From the NCBI RefSeq assembly GCF_006094275.1, contig NZ_CP034412.1, positions 496,001 to 560,000 on the forward strand: 64,000 nucleotides of DNA, given 5' to 3'. Below, piece after piece: positions 52,215 through 62,061 of this stretch (its first letter is position 1; every line of letters starts with the position of its first letter). Below the pieces are notes generated by a model, which saw only the letters and a program-made list of their open reading frames with translations, did no database searches and was not told the origin of the DNA. Source of the DNA: Glutamicibacter creatinolyticus (lineage in GTDB: Bacteria; Actinomycetota; Actinomycetes; Actinomycetales; Micrococcaceae). The position numbers were made by a program, and so were the translations under genes.

Positions 52215-54710
52215 ATGCTTCACGTCGCATTAGCGAATATCAAGACCTATGCGCGGCGCTACATCGCCGCGGTGTTGGCGGTGGCCATCGGCACCGCATT
52301 CCTCGGGGCCAGCCTGGCGGTGGACACCTCCACCCGGGCCACATTGAAGAACTCCGTGGGCGAGGTCTACCGCAACGCCGACCTGGTGGCCTTCCAGGAC
52401 TGGAAGAACGAGGACTACGGCACCGAGTCGGACAAGCCCATGACCCTGGACGTGCTGAACTCGGTGCGCAAGCTGCCCGAGGTGTCCACCGCCTACGGTT
52501 CGGTGCGGGCCGGCACCAGCCTGCGCACCGACAAGAACGCGTTCGGCGCCTGGCTGGTTCCGGTCTCCGCCGAGAACCGCTTCTCCGGGCTGAACCTGAT
52601 CGAGGGCCGGGCCCCGACGAAGGAAACCGAGATCACCGTCGATGAGAAGGGCGCCCAGGAGGAAGGCCTTTCGCTGGGGGACGTCGTCGCCCTGGACGGG
52701 GTCAGCGGCGAGGACGGACTGCAGGAAGTGCGCATCGTGGGGCTCAGCGCCCCCAGCGCCGACCCGTTCATGGGCGGGATGATGCAGGTGGGCGTGTCCG
52801 AAGACGCCTTTGAATTTTTGATGGGCGAGCAGGCGCAACTGGATGAGCTGATCGTCAACGCCTCCGGTGACGTTTCCGCCGCCGCGCAGGCGCTGCGCGA
52901 AGAACTGGCCGAGCAGTCGGTGAAGAGCGCCTCGGTGCTTACCGCCGATGAAAAGATCATCGAGGACGTCGCCCAGCTCACCGGCGGCACCGACCAGCTG
53001 ACCGTGGTGCTGCTGATCTTCGCCCTGGTGGCCCTGGTGGTCACCGGCCTGGTGGTGATGAACACCTTCTCCGTGGTGATCGCCCAGCGCACCCGCGAAC
53101 TGGCCCTGCTGCGCACCCTGGGGGCCAAGCGGGGGCAGATCCGCTCCTCGGTGCTCATTGAGGCGCTGCTGATCGGCGTGGTCTCCTCGCTGCTCGGCGT
53201 GGCCGCCGCGGTGGGCCTGATGGCCGGGCTGATCAAGCTGCTGCAGGTGACGGTGCCGGACATGGCCTACGCCACCCTGGCGCTGGATCTGAAGGTGCTG
53301 CTGGTGCCGTTGGCCATCGGCATCGTGATGACCGTGCTCTCCGCCTGGGTTCCGGCCCGCCGGGCCATGAAGCTGGCCCCGCTGGCGGCGCTGCGCCCCT
53401 TTGACGCGGCCAGTGTGAAGAACCGCGCCGGCAAGCTGCGGATCGTCTTTGGCGCCATCCTGGCCCTGGCCGGGATCGCCGGGCTGGTGGCCGGGGCGAT
53501 GCTCAAGTCGCTGCCGATCGCCTTTTTGGGCGGATTGTTCTCCTTCCCCGGCATCCTGATGCTCGCCTCGCTGTTCGTGCCCTCCGCGGTGTACGGCATC
53601 GGGCGCCTGGTCTCCGGGGGCAAGGTGGCCGGCAAGCTGGCGGCACTGAACTCGGTGCGCAACCCCGGTCGCACCACGGCCACCGCGACGGCGCTGCTGA
53701 TTGGCGTGACCCTGGTGTCCATGATCATGGTGGGCGGGCAAAGCGCGAAGGTGTCCCTGAACCAGGGGCTGACCGAGGAATACCCGGTGGACCTGATGGT
53801 CCAGTCCGGGGACCTGAACCCGGCGCAGGAAACCCAGCTGCGCCAGATTGAGGGGATCTCGGCGGTGAGCCGGTACGAATCCGGGGCACCGAAGATCGAG
53901 CTGGACAACGGCACCAGCGACGAGTCCTACCTGTTCATCGTGGACACCACGACGCTGCAGGATGTGCTGCAGCAAAACGCCCCGCTGCCGCAGGACGGCG
54001 AGCTGGTGTACACCAGCGGGGCCAGCGGGGACGCCAAGGCCACCACGGCCACCATCAAGGGGCATGAGCTGAAGCTGGTCACCTCCTCGGCCAGCTACCT
54101 GCCGAACATGATCACCCAGGACACCGCGCAGCGGATCGGGCTGCAGCATGAAGAGGTGATGGGCGGTGCCCTGGTTCGCCTGGACGACTCGGTCAGCGAC
54201 AGCCAGGTCAAGCAGATCGTGGAGCAGATCTCCAAGACCCTGAACGTTGACCAGGCGCTGGTCAGCGGCGGGGTGACCGAGAAGGCGATGTTCTCCCAGA
54301 TCATCGACGTGCTGCTGATGATCGTCTCCGGCCTGCTGGCAGTGGCGGTGCTGATCGCGCTGATCGGTGTGGCCAACACGCTCAGCCTCTCGGTGCTTGA
54401 ACGCACCCGGGAGAACTCGCTGCTGCGGGCCCTGGGCCTGAAGAAGAAGCAGCTGCGCTCCATGCTGGCGGTGGAGGCGGTGCTGATCGGCGGGGTGGCC
54501 GCCCTGCTGGGCCTGATCCTGGGCGTCATCTACGGCATGTTCGGGGCATACAGCACCCTGGCGGCCGTGGGCACGGTGTACTTCGACATCCCGTGGCTGC
54601 AGCTGGCTCTGGTGCTGGGTGTCAGCCTGGTCGCCGCGCTGCTGGCCTCGCTGACCCCCTCCCGCCGGGCCGCGAAGCTCTCCCCGGTGGAGGGCCTGGC
54701 CACCGAGTAG
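52215..54710 (+). CDS. FtsX-family ABC permease (two-module, MacB-like)
   Basis: 831 residues. An N-terminal helix (about 10-35) is followed by a large extracytoplasmic domain (about 40-255). Three membrane helices follow, with VVIAQRTRELALLRTLGAKRGQIR (the FtsX coupling motif), then a second extracytoplasmic domain (about 520-690). A second FtsX core has SVLERTRENSLLRALGLKKKQLR near the end. This 2 x FtsX architecture is the common type for peptide or antibiotic efflux or lipoprotein handling in actinobacteria. With the ATPase it likely makes a half- or dimeric exporter. Substrate unknown. Confidence 0.92.
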   Translation: MLHVALANIKTYARRYIAAVLAVAIGTAFLGASLAVDTSTRATLKNSVGEVYRNADLVAFQDWKNEDYGTESDKPMTLDVLNSVRKLPEVSTAYGSVRAGTSLRTDKNAFGAWLVPVSAENRFSGLNLIEGRAPTKETEITVDEKGAQEEGLSLGDVVALDGVSGEDGLQEVRIVGLSAPSADPFMGGMMQVGVSEDAFEFLMGEQAQLDELIVNASGDVSAAAQALREELAEQSVKSASVLTADEKIIEDVAQLTGGTDQLTVVLLIFALVALVVTGLVVMNTFSVVIAQRTRELALLRTLGAKRGQIRSSVLIEALLIGVVSSLLGVAAAVGLMAGLIKLLQVTVPDMAYATLALDLKVLLVPLAIGIVMTVLSAWVPARRAMKLAPLAALRPFDAASVKNRAGKLRIVFGAILALAGIAGLVAGAMLKSLPIAFLGGLFSFPGILMLASLFVPSAVYGIGRLVSGGKVAGKLAALNSVRNPGRTTATATALLIGVTLVSMIMVGGQSAKVSLNQGLTEEYPVDLMVQSGDLNPAQETQLRQIEGISAVSRYESGAPKIELDNGTSDESYLFIVDTTTLQDVLQQNAPLPQDGELVYTSGASGDAKATTATIKGHELKLVTSSASYLPNMITQDTAQRIGLQHEEVMGGALVRLDDSVSDSQVKQIVEQISKTLNVDQALVSGGVTEKAMFSQIIDVLLMIVSGLLAVAVLIALIGVANTLSLSVLERTRENSLLRALGLKKKQLRSMLAVEAVLIGGVAALLGLILGVIYGMFGAYSTLAAVGTVYFDIPWLQLALVLGVSLVAALLASLTPSRRAAKLSPVEGLATE

Positions 54711-54729
54711 CCCTCCGGGGCTGGGCACA

Positions 54730-54771
54730 GTGAAGGGCTGGTTCCACCTGATGGTGGGACCAGCCCTTCAC
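54730..54771. terminator. Bidirectional terminator between the ABC permease and jetC
   Basis: GTGAAGGGCTGGTTCCACC and GGTGGGACCAGCCCTTCAC pair with one imperfect position around TGAT, 20 bases past the permease stop and 57 bases before the jetC stop. No remnant of another reading frame is seen between these genes. Confidence 0.8.
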
Positions 54772-54827
54772 CTGGTTAACCACAAGGTTGGGGCCGCGGC
54801 AACCAACGCCGCCGCCCGCCGCCCCTT

Positions 54828-57800
54828 CTAGTCGCGCAGCGCGATGGTGGTGGCCATCGCCGGGGAGCGCCCGGTGGTGACAAACCCGGAGATGTTCGAG
54901 CCCGGGTGCTTGATGATGTCGGTGATGGAGCCCAGGTGGCTGCTCAAGTCGATCTTGTCCTCCGGGGCGGCCAGCACCAGGTGGAAGCCGAACTCCTGCA
55001 GGGCCCGGATGCCGGCGGCGGCATATTCCGAGTTCGCCTGGATGAAGGCCTCATCGATCATCACGGTGCCGTAGGAGGTGAACCCGGCGGTGGCGAAGCC
55101 CAGCTGGTAGGCCAGGGCGGCGCCCATCACGAACGAGGTGAAGCGCTGGCCCTCACCCCCGGAGAGGGTTCCGGGCTCCAGCCCGGTTTCCACCTCGCCA
55201 TTGGGCTTGTGCTCATCGCAGCGGATCACCACGTGGTGGCGCACATCCAGCACGGTGGCCCGCCAGGAGCTGCGGCCCGGGTCGGCCAGCGCCTCCACGA
55301 TCGCCTCCAACGCGGCGTAGGAGCGCTTCAGGGTGCTTTCCTCCCGGGTGCTGTAGGCCTCGTTCAGGGCCTGCTTCAGTTCGCGGCGGAACGTTCCGGC
55401 CTCGGCCGGGATGGCCGGCTCCACCTCGAAGCGCAGGATCGACCCGTGCTCGAAGGGCACGTCGGCCAGGATCTGGTTCAGCGGCTTGATGCGTTCGGCG
55501 ATCATCCTGCGTTCCTCGTCAAGCAGCTGCAGCAGGTCGCTGAAGCGCTCGTAGGAGCGGTTGGCGAAGTACTCGCGGAACTGGGCCTCATGGTGCGGCA
55601 GGCCCTCGGCGACGATCTGGTCGTGCAGCCGTTCATAGTGTTCGCCGGCCTGCGCCCCGGTGCCGTGGGTCTGGGCGTGGGAGGTGCCGAATTCGCGGGC
55701 GAAGCGCTTGAAGGTGTCGCTGAGCTCGTTGGCCACCGCCACCCGTTCGGCGTTCAGGGTGCCCAGTTCACCGGTCAGCTGCACCCGGGCCTCGGCGAAG
55801 ACGGTGGTGATCTGCGCCGGGTCGGCCTGCTCGGCCTGCTGCAGCGCACCGATCACCGTCTTGACCGGTTCCAGCTGGGTGACGCCCTCGGGCAGCCGTC
55901 CCAGCAGCTGCCGGGCGTCGGCCTGCTCCTCGCCCAGGGCCTGCACCACCCGGCGCGCCTTGGCGATCTCGGCCTCCAGCTCCTGGATCCGGGAGCGGAT
56001 CAGCGCCAGCTGGCCGATCACCTCATCGGATTCGGTCTGGGCCTGCTTCAGCTGCTGACGCAGCCCGGAGGAGTCCCCGGACCGGCTCAGCGCGTCCCCG
56101 AGCTTCTGTTCGCTGCGGCGCAGCGCCTCCAGCGCCGCGGAGGTGTCCAGCTGGGCGAAGCTGCGATCATCCTCGGTCAGGGCCTGGAGCACCCGCGCCT
56201 TGGCCAGCACCTGCTCCTTGGCGGCGCTGCGCTGGTCGGCGGCGGCCTGCGCGTCGGCGATCTGCTCCTGCAGCCGGGCCTGCTTGGCCTGCAGCTCGGT
56301 GATCTTCGCTTCGTTGGTGAACCCCAGCAGGTGCTCGGAGACCGGCAGGCTGCGGGTGTCGCGTTCGAAGCTGCCGGTGCCGGACTTCAGGGTGCCGGCC
56401 GGGGTGATCGCCTTGGCGTGCCGGTGCATCTGGGCATCGTTTTCCACGCACACCAGCGGATAGTCGGCGGTGATCTTGGCCTGCAGCCAGTGCCCGGCGG
56501 CGGTGGACATGAATTCGAGCTTGCTCACCAGGTCCGAGGCCCCGGCAACCGCCGGCTTGGGGGTTTGGGACATGTCCACCCAGCGGATCCGGCCCAGCCC
56601 GTCCAGCTGGTCGATGGCGTGGGTGACCGCCGCTAAATGCTCCCCGGGGACCAGGATCGAGCGGGCCAGGGTGCGCAGCGCCTTTTCCGCGGCCGTGCGC
56701 CAGCCCGCCTCGCCGGCGGCCACGTCCATCAGCTCCCCGGCAAAGGGCAGCTGGTCCTCGGGCACGCCGCTGGCCGAGGCGATCGCCCGCCGGGCGGCCA
56801 CCGAACGGTCATCGATGTTGCTGGTGCGCCGCTGGTAGGAGTCGATCTGCTTTTGCAGGTTGGCCGCCCGCTGGCGCAGGTTCATCAGCGAGGCCATGGC
56901 CTCGTACTCCACGGTCTGCGCGTCCTTGGTGATCGAGTCCAGCTGCTGCACGGTGCGCGCCGCATTGGCGCGCAGCTCATCCAGGCCGGTGGCGCTGAAG
57001 TCAAAGCTCAGCCCGGCCTGGGTGACCTGTTCGTGCAGGGCACGCAGCACGCTCTCCTTTTCGGACAGCGCCTTGCGCGCCGCATCGGCCTCCCGCTCCA
57101 GCAGCATCAGCGCCTGGGCGCCGGTGTCATCCTGCAGCTGGCGCAGCTGGCCAAGCTGGCCGGCCAGCTCCTCCTTGCGGGCCTGCAGTTGCCCCTCCTG
57201 CTCGCGCAGCGTGGAGAGCTGCGTGGTGTGCACCTGCAGGTCCCGGCGCAGCACCTGGGCGCGCACGGCCTGCTCCAGTTCGGCCAGCTGGGTGTTCACC
57301 AGCTGCTCAATCCCGGCGATCTGCTCGGCCAGGGCCGCGTACTGCCGGTTCTGTGCCGGCACCTGGGCCAGCACGTCGCGCTGGCGCCGGGCGGTGTCCA
57401 GCTGGCGGTAGATGCCGCGCAGGTGGGCGAAGTCCTCCACGGCCGCGGCCGCGGCCTTCAGGGTGGCCGGTTCCTCCAGCACCTCGTGGCGGAAGAACTG
57501 GTTCACGCCCTTGGCCAGGCCCTTCCCGTTCTGCAGGGTGCGCAGCAGGGCGAAGGCCTTGTCGTTCTCCACCCCGAGCCGGCGGCGCAGCCGTTCCACG
57601 AACGCCTTGTGGGTGTCGAACGCCTCGGCCGGGTCCAGCAGCTTCTGCAGCGAGGAGACGGTGAAGCGCCGCGCCCCATGGTGTTCCAGCTCGGCCACAT
57701 CCAGCGGCCCCTCGCACAGCAGGTAGTGCTTGGAGACCTGGTTCTCCAGGCCCGCCTCGGGCAGGTCGAAGACGGCCGCGGCGGTGACCGTGTTGCCCAT

Positions 57801-58163
57801 CCCGTCCTCGTAGCCCAGGCTGACCGCGCTCCAGGTGGCCCCGGGCCGCTGGTAGACGGTGCCCGAGCCGGTCTTGAACTTGCGTCCGCGCATGTAGGAG
57901 AACGTGGTGCGCCGATCCTCGCGGGTGGCCGCGTCGTTGGCGGACTCGTTCAGCCTCGGGGTGGCGAAGAACAGGTGGCCCATCGCGTCAAAAAGCGTGG
58001 ACTTGCCCACCCCCGGGTGCCCGGTGATCAGTGTCCCGGCCCGGTCCACCTGCAGGGTGTGCAGGCCGTGGAAGGTGCCCCAGTTCACGATCTGGATCCG
58101 GGAAAGCCGGTGCTGGCCCGGGTTGAGGGTGTCGCCCAGCGGCAAGGTCATTTCTATGCTCAT
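54828..58163 (-). CDS. jetC: JetC/MksB-type SMC ATPase
   Basis: 1111 residues, the motor of a MukBEF-like complex. Walker A G48-HPGVGK-S55 is near the N-terminus in TLITGHPGVGKSTLFDAMGH, followed by RLNESANDAATREDRRTTFSYM, a family segment. Long coiled coils span about 250-450 and 640-880, with a hinge-like domain between. Signature LSGGEGQRFTSFVMGAALA and Walker B GTVMIDEAFIQANSEYAAAG are at the C-terminus. The ATG follows AGGAG within the jetB stop region. Last gene of a three-gene operon on the minus strand. In Wadjet a jetD gene would normally adjoin; none is here. Confidence 0.93.
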   Translation of the reverse strand: MSIEMTLPLGDTLNPGQHRLSRIQIVNWGTFHGLHTLQVDRAGTLITGHPGVGKSTLFDAMGHLFFATPRLNESANDAATREDRRTTFSYMRGRKFKTGSGTVYQRPGATWSAVSLGYEDGMGNTVTAAAVFDLPEAGLENQVSKHYLLCEGPLDVAELEHHGARRFTVSSLQKLLDPAEAFDTHKAFVERLRRRLGVENDKAFALLRTLQNGKGLAKGVNQFFRHEVLEEPATLKAAAAAVEDFAHLRGIYRQLDTARRQRDVLAQVPAQNRQYAALAEQIAGIEQLVNTQLAELEQAVRAQVLRRDLQVHTTQLSTLREQEGQLQARKEELAGQLGQLRQLQDDTGAQALMLLEREADAARKALSEKESVLRALHEQVTQAGLSFDFSATGLDELRANAARTVQQLDSITKDAQTVEYEAMASLMNLRQRAANLQKQIDSYQRRTSNIDDRSVAARRAIASASGVPEDQLPFAGELMDVAAGEAGWRTAAEKALRTLARSILVPGEHLAAVTHAIDQLDGLGRIRWVDMSQTPKPAVAGASDLVSKLEFMSTAAGHWLQAKITADYPLVCVENDAQMHRHAKAITPAGTLKSGTGSFERDTRSLPVSEHLLGFTNEAKITELQAKQARLQEQIADAQAAADQRSAAKEQVLAKARVLQALTEDDRSFAQLDTSAALEALRRSEQKLGDALSRSGDSSGLRQQLKQAQTESDEVIGQLALIRSRIQELEAEIAKARRVVQALGEEQADARQLLGRLPEGVTQLEPVKTVIGALQQAEQADPAQITTVFAEARVQLTGELGTLNAERVAVANELSDTFKRFAREFGTSHAQTHGTGAQAGEHYERLHDQIVAEGLPHHEAQFREYFANRSYERFSDLLQLLDEERRMIAERIKPLNQILADVPFEHGSILRFEVEPAIPAEAGTFRRELKQALNEAYSTREESTLKRSYAALEAIVEALADPGRSSWRATVLDVRHHVVIRCDEHKPNGEVETGLEPGTLSGGEGQRFTSFVMGAALAYQLGFATAGFTSYGTVMIDEAFIQANSEYAAAGIRALQEFGFHLVLAAPEDKIDLSSHLGSITDIIKHPGSNISGFVTTGRSPAMATTIALRD

Positions 58164-58168
58164 CGGTG

Positions 58169-58915
58169 CTACTCCTGAACCATCTGGGATTCGTCGCTGA
58201 TCCGGGCGTCGCCCCCGCCGGGCAGCGGCGGCTCATCAGGATCCTCCGCCAACTGCCCCTGGTGGCCTTCACCTGGCTGATCGGGCAGCGCCGGCTGCGC
58301 CTCGGTGTTGTCGATCGCGGCGATGTAGCCGGGGATGTCCTGGATGCTGGCGATCGGCAGGGCCATCGCCAGAGCCGGGGAGATGCGGTACTCGTCGACC
58401 AGCTCGGTGCCGGTGATCAGCCGCAGCGTGTTCAGCCGGCCGATCGCCGCGTCGCAGGACTCGGCGAAGCGCTTGTCGTCGCGGTCGCTGGCGGTGCGGT
58501 GCTCGGCCAGGATCTCGTGCATGGCGGTGCGGGAAATGACCGCGTCGGTGCCGCTGCCCGAATGCTGTTCCAGCAGCAGGCGCAGGCGCAGCGCCAGCAG
58601 CGTCTCGTCCCGCTTCAGGCCACGGCGCGGGGCGATCGGGGCCGAATGCGGCAAATCCACGTCCACCGGGTTGAGCATCGCGATCTTGCGTTCGGGATCG
58701 ATGCTCAACCCCAGGAAGATTTCCGAGACGTACCCGGTGATCGCGGCGCGCTGATCCAGCAGCAGCTGCCAGCCGGCCGGGTCCACCGCGCCGTCCAGGT
58801 AGGGCCCGCGCAGCAGCTTGACCAGCAGCTGGCGCAGCTGCACCGGGAAGGAACCGGTGTCGCCGTCGAACAGGGGCTCGGTGATCGTTTCGGGGTTCAC
58901 GGTGCTGGTGCTCAT
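58169..58915 (-). CDS. jetB: JetB/MksE-type (DUF4194) subunit
   Basis: 248 residues. The core (about 15-195) matches DUF4194: LRQLLVKLLRGPYLDG, WQLLLDQRAAITGYVSEIFLGL and LRLRLLLEQHSGSGTDAVIS. It is the KITE-like winged-helix subunit that joins kleisin and SMC. The tail (about 200-248) is acidic and disordered. The start ATG overlaps the jetA stop by 4 bases (ATGA) and the stop lies 5 bases before jetC: strong translational coupling. Family call secure. Confidence 0.92.
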   Translation of the reverse strand: MSTSTVNPETITEPLFDGDTGSFPVQLRQLLVKLLRGPYLDGAVDPAGWQLLLDQRAAITGYVSEIFLGLSIDPERKIAMLNPVDVDLPHSAPIAPRRGLKRDETLLALRLRLLLEQHSGSGTDAVISRTAMHEILAEHRTASDRDDKRFAESCDAAIGRLNTLRLITGTELVDEYRISPALAMALPIASIQDIPGYIAAIDNTEAQPALPDQPGEGHQGQLAEDPDEPPLPGGGDARISDESQMVQE

Positions 58916-60372
58916 AGCGGCTCCTTGGTAAAGCTCAGTGCGGGCAGCAGGGCGGTACGGGTGCTGCCATCGACCTGGAAGTATTCGACCGGGTGCAGTT
59001 CGGCAAGGCTCAGCGCCTCACCGTTGGTCCGTCCGATCTCGATCAGCGCCCTGATCGTGTTCAGGTGCCGGTGTTCGGCCGGCAGCCGCGTGTACAGCTG
59101 GTGCAGCGCCACCGGGGCATGGCCGGCGTCCTCCAGCCCGGTGCGCACCGCCTCGCGCAGGAAGGGCATGTCGGCCTTCGCGGTGCTGGGGGTGCGCACG
59201 ATGTCCGCGGCGTCGAACTGCGGCGCCTCGGCCAGGGGCGGGGGAGCCACATGCTCGGAAGGGTCAAAGATGCCCAGCCCGTGCAGGGTCACGAACTGCG
59301 GGGCGTACAAGTCCAACGGGGCCAGCGCGCTGCGCGGCTTCAGGTTCGTGGAACGGCTGATCGCCAGCTCCGCTTCACGCACCGCCTGGCGCAGCAGCTG
59401 CGCCTGCTGGTAGTCCTCGGACTGCACGAACGCGTGCAGCGATTCGGAGAGCCGGCCGTAGGATTCGTGGACCTCAGCGGCCTGGCGGCGCAGTTCGCGC
59501 AACAGGTTGGTCAGGATCTGGCGTTCGGGGGCCTGCAGGTCATCGACGAAGTCGCGCTCCAGCACCTCGTTGACCGCGGCCCGGAAACGCTGCTGCGCCT
59601 CGGGAGAGCCGAGGAATTCGGTGAAGCCGGAGAAGGTTTCCCCTTCCGCGGTGGAGCGCAGCTGCCGGTCGGCCTCCAGCACCTGGCCCACGGCCACGCC
59701 CTTGGCGGTGGAGGCATCCAGGATCCCCTCACGCAGGCTGTGCAGCATCTGGCGCACCCCGTCACGCATCCGCCGGAAGTCGGCGGGCAGGCTGGAGGCC
59801 AAATCCAGTACCGAGCGGGTGGCCGACAAGGCCGAGGCCGGGGAAAGCACCGCCGGGTCGTGCCCGGCCCGCAGCGCATCGATCTTCGCCTGGCGCTGGG
59901 CAATCTCCGCCTCCAGCGCCCGGATGCGGGCCTGCGGGTCCGGGTCGGTCTCATGGGCCAGGGATTCCAGCGAGGTCAGCAGCGTGTTCAGCCGGGAGGA
60001 GTTCAGCCGCGAGTCGTCGGTGGACAGCTCGTCCAAAAAGCGAAGCACCCGCAGGGTCGCCGCGGACGGCTCGTAGCTGAAGCGTCCGTCAATCAGCGGC
60101 CGGGCCAGGATGCCCTGGCGCACCCAGCCTTCGGCCAAGTCCTCGGCCGTGGAACTGGCCGGAACCTGCTCTTCGCTGTCCCGGGCCTGGCGCAGGAAGG
60201 AATCCAGGGAGGCGTGGAACAGTTCCAGGGACACCCGGGGACGGTCGGCGGTGAATTCGGCCCGAATAAACGCCAGCGCCCACGGCGGGGCGGTGATCAG
60301 CCGGTAGGCGGCGGACCGGCGGAACTGCTGGGACTGGTGCCACAAGCGATTCGCGCGGTGCGAGGGCTGCAT
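58912..60372 (-). CDS. jetA: JetA/MksF-type (DUF3375) kleisin subunit
   Basis: 486 residues, DUF3375. It begins WHQSQQFRRSAAYRLITAPPWALAFI, here shown as FRRSAAYRLITAPPWALAFI, a typical family start. A helical middle (about 130-340) has EAEIAQRQAKIDALRAGH, and the C-terminal winged-helix region ends HPVEYFQVDGSTRTALLPAL. First gene of the operon, with GAAGGAAGTTT before the ATG. This kleisin closes the JetC ring. The three subunits together correspond to MksF-E-B or JetA-B-C. Confidence 0.92.
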   Translation of the reverse strand: MQPSHRANRLWHQSQQFRRSAAYRLITAPPWALAFIRAEFTADRPRVSLELFHASLDSFLRQARDSEEQVPASSTAEDLAEGWVRQGILARPLIDGRFSYEPSAATLRVLRFLDELSTDDSRLNSSRLNTLLTSLESLAHETDPDPQARIRALEAEIAQRQAKIDALRAGHDPAVLSPASALSATRSVLDLASSLPADFRRMRDGVRQMLHSLREGILDASTAKGVAVGQVLEADRQLRSTAEGETFSGFTEFLGSPEAQQRFRAAVNEVLERDFVDDLQAPERQILTNLLRELRRQAAEVHESYGRLSESLHAFVQSEDYQQAQLLRQAVREAELAISRSTNLKPRSALAPLDLYAPQFVTLHGLGIFDPSEHVAPPPLAEAPQFDAADIVRTPSTAKADMPFLREAVRTGLEDAGHAPVALHQLYTRLPAEHRHLNTIRALIEIGRTNGEALSLAELHPVEYFQVDGSTRTALLPALSFTKEPL

Positions 60373-60609
60373 AAACTTCCTTCGTCCTTGTCTCCTGCCT
60401 AACCTGTTTATCCTAGTTCATCTGCTGCAACACGCGGTGGGCGCCACAGCCGAAGCAACCCGGGCACCCGGGGCTGAGTAGGAGGGGAATGTTCACCTCG
60501 GGCAACACGCTTGTCCAAAGTTACACCGGCGGTTCTGAACCGGCCCCGGCCTGTGTAGGGTCGAAGCAAGGAAAGCGTAAACCTGCCGACCTTTGGAGGC
60601 TGTCAACCC

Positions 60610-61890
60610 GTGAACCGAACCAAGCTGCTCTCATCCGTGGCAATTCTCTCCCTGCTGCTGGCCGGCTGCAGCCAGGCAGACGACGCTGCGGGCGGCCCGG
60701 AGGCCGCCGGATCGCAGCAGGATGAACAACAGAGCCAGGAGCAGGCCAAGGCCCAGGAAGCCGAACGGGTCAAGCAGGTCAAGGCCGAGGTCAACCGGCT
60801 GGCCGACGGGTACGACTATGACGCGGCGATGAAGCTGGTCAAGGACGAACCCAATGAGGAACTCAGCTCGCTGGCCAGCGGCCTGCAGGAGGAAAAGGAC
60901 GCGACGGTGGCCTGGGAGAAGCCGAACCAGATCCCGCACCTGTTCTTCCACTCCCTGGTGATCGACACCGACCGCGCCTTCGACGGGGACGGGGAAGCCC
61001 AGGGCTACAAGGACTACATGGTCACCCAGGACGAATTCTCCAAGATCCTGGACCAGCTCTACGAGCGCGACTACGTGCTGGTCAACCCGACCGACTTCGC
61101 CAAGCCCGACAAGAACGGGAAGATGAAGTACGGCAAGATCATGCTGCCCAAGGGCAAGAAGCCGCTGGTGCTGTCCATCGATGACGTGAGCTACTATGAG
61201 TACATGGACGGGGACGGGTTCGCCGACAAGCTCATCGTCACCGACGATGGCAAGGTGCGCAACGTCTACACCGACGCCGAGGGCAAGGAACACACCGGCG
61301 CCTACGACGTGAGCACCATGGTCGATGACTTCGTGGAGGAACACCCCGACTTCTCCTACCGCGGGGCGCGCGGGCTGCTGGCGATGACCGGCTACAACGG
61401 CCTGTTCGGCTACCGCACCTCCGACAGCCAGTACCCGGAGAACAAGAACATGGACAAGGACAAGGCCGCCGCCAAGGAAGTGGCCGAGGCGATGAAGGAC
61501 AACGGCTGGGTCTTCGCCTCGCACTCCTGGGGCCACATCGCCACCGGAAAGGTCTCCCTGGACCGGCTCAAGCGCGACACCAAGCTGTGGAAGGACGAAG
61601 TGGAGCCGCTGGTGGGCAAGACCGACCAGCTGATCTACCCGTTCGGTTCGGACATCGCCCAGGTGGGCCAGTACTCCGGGTCCCGCTACAAGGTCTTCAA
61701 GGACGCCGGCTTCCGCTACTTCTACGGGGTGGACGGCACCACCACCGCCTGGATGCAGCAGACCGACGAATACCAGCGGCAGATGCGGGTCAACGTTGAC
61801 GGCCTGCAGTTCGCCAAGGAAAAGCGGGGGGACCGTCCGGTGCTCTCCCACTTCTTCGACGTGGACGAGGTCATCGACAAGGCCCGGTAG
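60610..61890 (+). CDS. Polysaccharide-deacetylase-like lipoprotein
   Basis: 426 residues from GTG. A lipoprotein signal, LLSSVAILSLLLAGC (lipobox LAGC), precedes a Gln/Glu-rich linker (about 25-60). The NodB-type domain starts near residue 110. Metal residues are the Asp pair in VLSIDDVSYYEY and the two His in SHSWGHIATG. A long insert between them (about 210-290) contains CxxC-free sequence such as ADKLIVTDDGKVRNVYTD. C-terminal QLIYPFGSDI closes the barrel. It may deacetylate wall or surface polysaccharide outside the membrane. Substrate unknown. The 237 bases upstream hold no other gene. Confidence 0.9.
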   Translation: MNRTKLLSSVAILSLLLAGCSQADDAAGGPEAAGSQQDEQQSQEQAKAQEAERVKQVKAEVNRLADGYDYDAAMKLVKDEPNEELSSLASGLQEEKDATVAWEKPNQIPHLFFHSLVIDTDRAFDGDGEAQGYKDYMVTQDEFSKILDQLYERDYVLVNPTDFAKPDKNGKMKYGKIMLPKGKKPLVLSIDDVSYYEYMDGDGFADKLIVTDDGKVRNVYTDAEGKEHTGAYDVSTMVDDFVEEHPDFSYRGARGLLAMTGYNGLFGYRTSDSQYPENKNMDKDKAAAKEVAEAMKDNGWVFASHSWGHIATGKVSLDRLKRDTKLWKDEVEPLVGKTDQLIYPFGSDIAQVGQYSGSRYKVFKDAGFRYFYGVDGTTTAWMQQTDEYQRQMRVNVDGLQFAKEKRGDRPVLSHFFDVDEVIDKAR

Positions 61891-61914
61891 CGGCCGGTAG
61901 CCAACCTCATCCCC

Positions 61915-61953
61915 GTGTGCGTCCTGCTGTCACCAAGACGGCAGGACGCACCG
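61915..61953 (+). terminator. Terminator hairpin after the deacetylase-like gene
   Basis: GTGCGTCCTGC and GCAGGACGCAC form a perfect 11-bp stem around a 13-nt loop, 25 bases past the stop. No T-run. Confidence 0.7.
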
Positions 61954-62061
61954 CGTTGCGGCATGAACGCAGATTGATGCCGCAGGAGTCCCTGCGTTGA
62001 TGCGCCAAACTTGGGCCAAACCTGGGGCACCGGGGAGCGGGGATGGGCTGGCAACGCAGGA

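Noticed and set aside
54711-54827. Remnant of jetD between the ABC permease and jetC
   Set aside because: The 117 bases hold only a terminator and a GC-rich linker, with no reading frame or JetD-like residues.
60373-60430. Possible iron box (CCTAACCTG) upstream of jetA
   Set aside because: Only one half-site fits; the full 19-base alignment matches at about 10 positions, below what I accept for an iron box.
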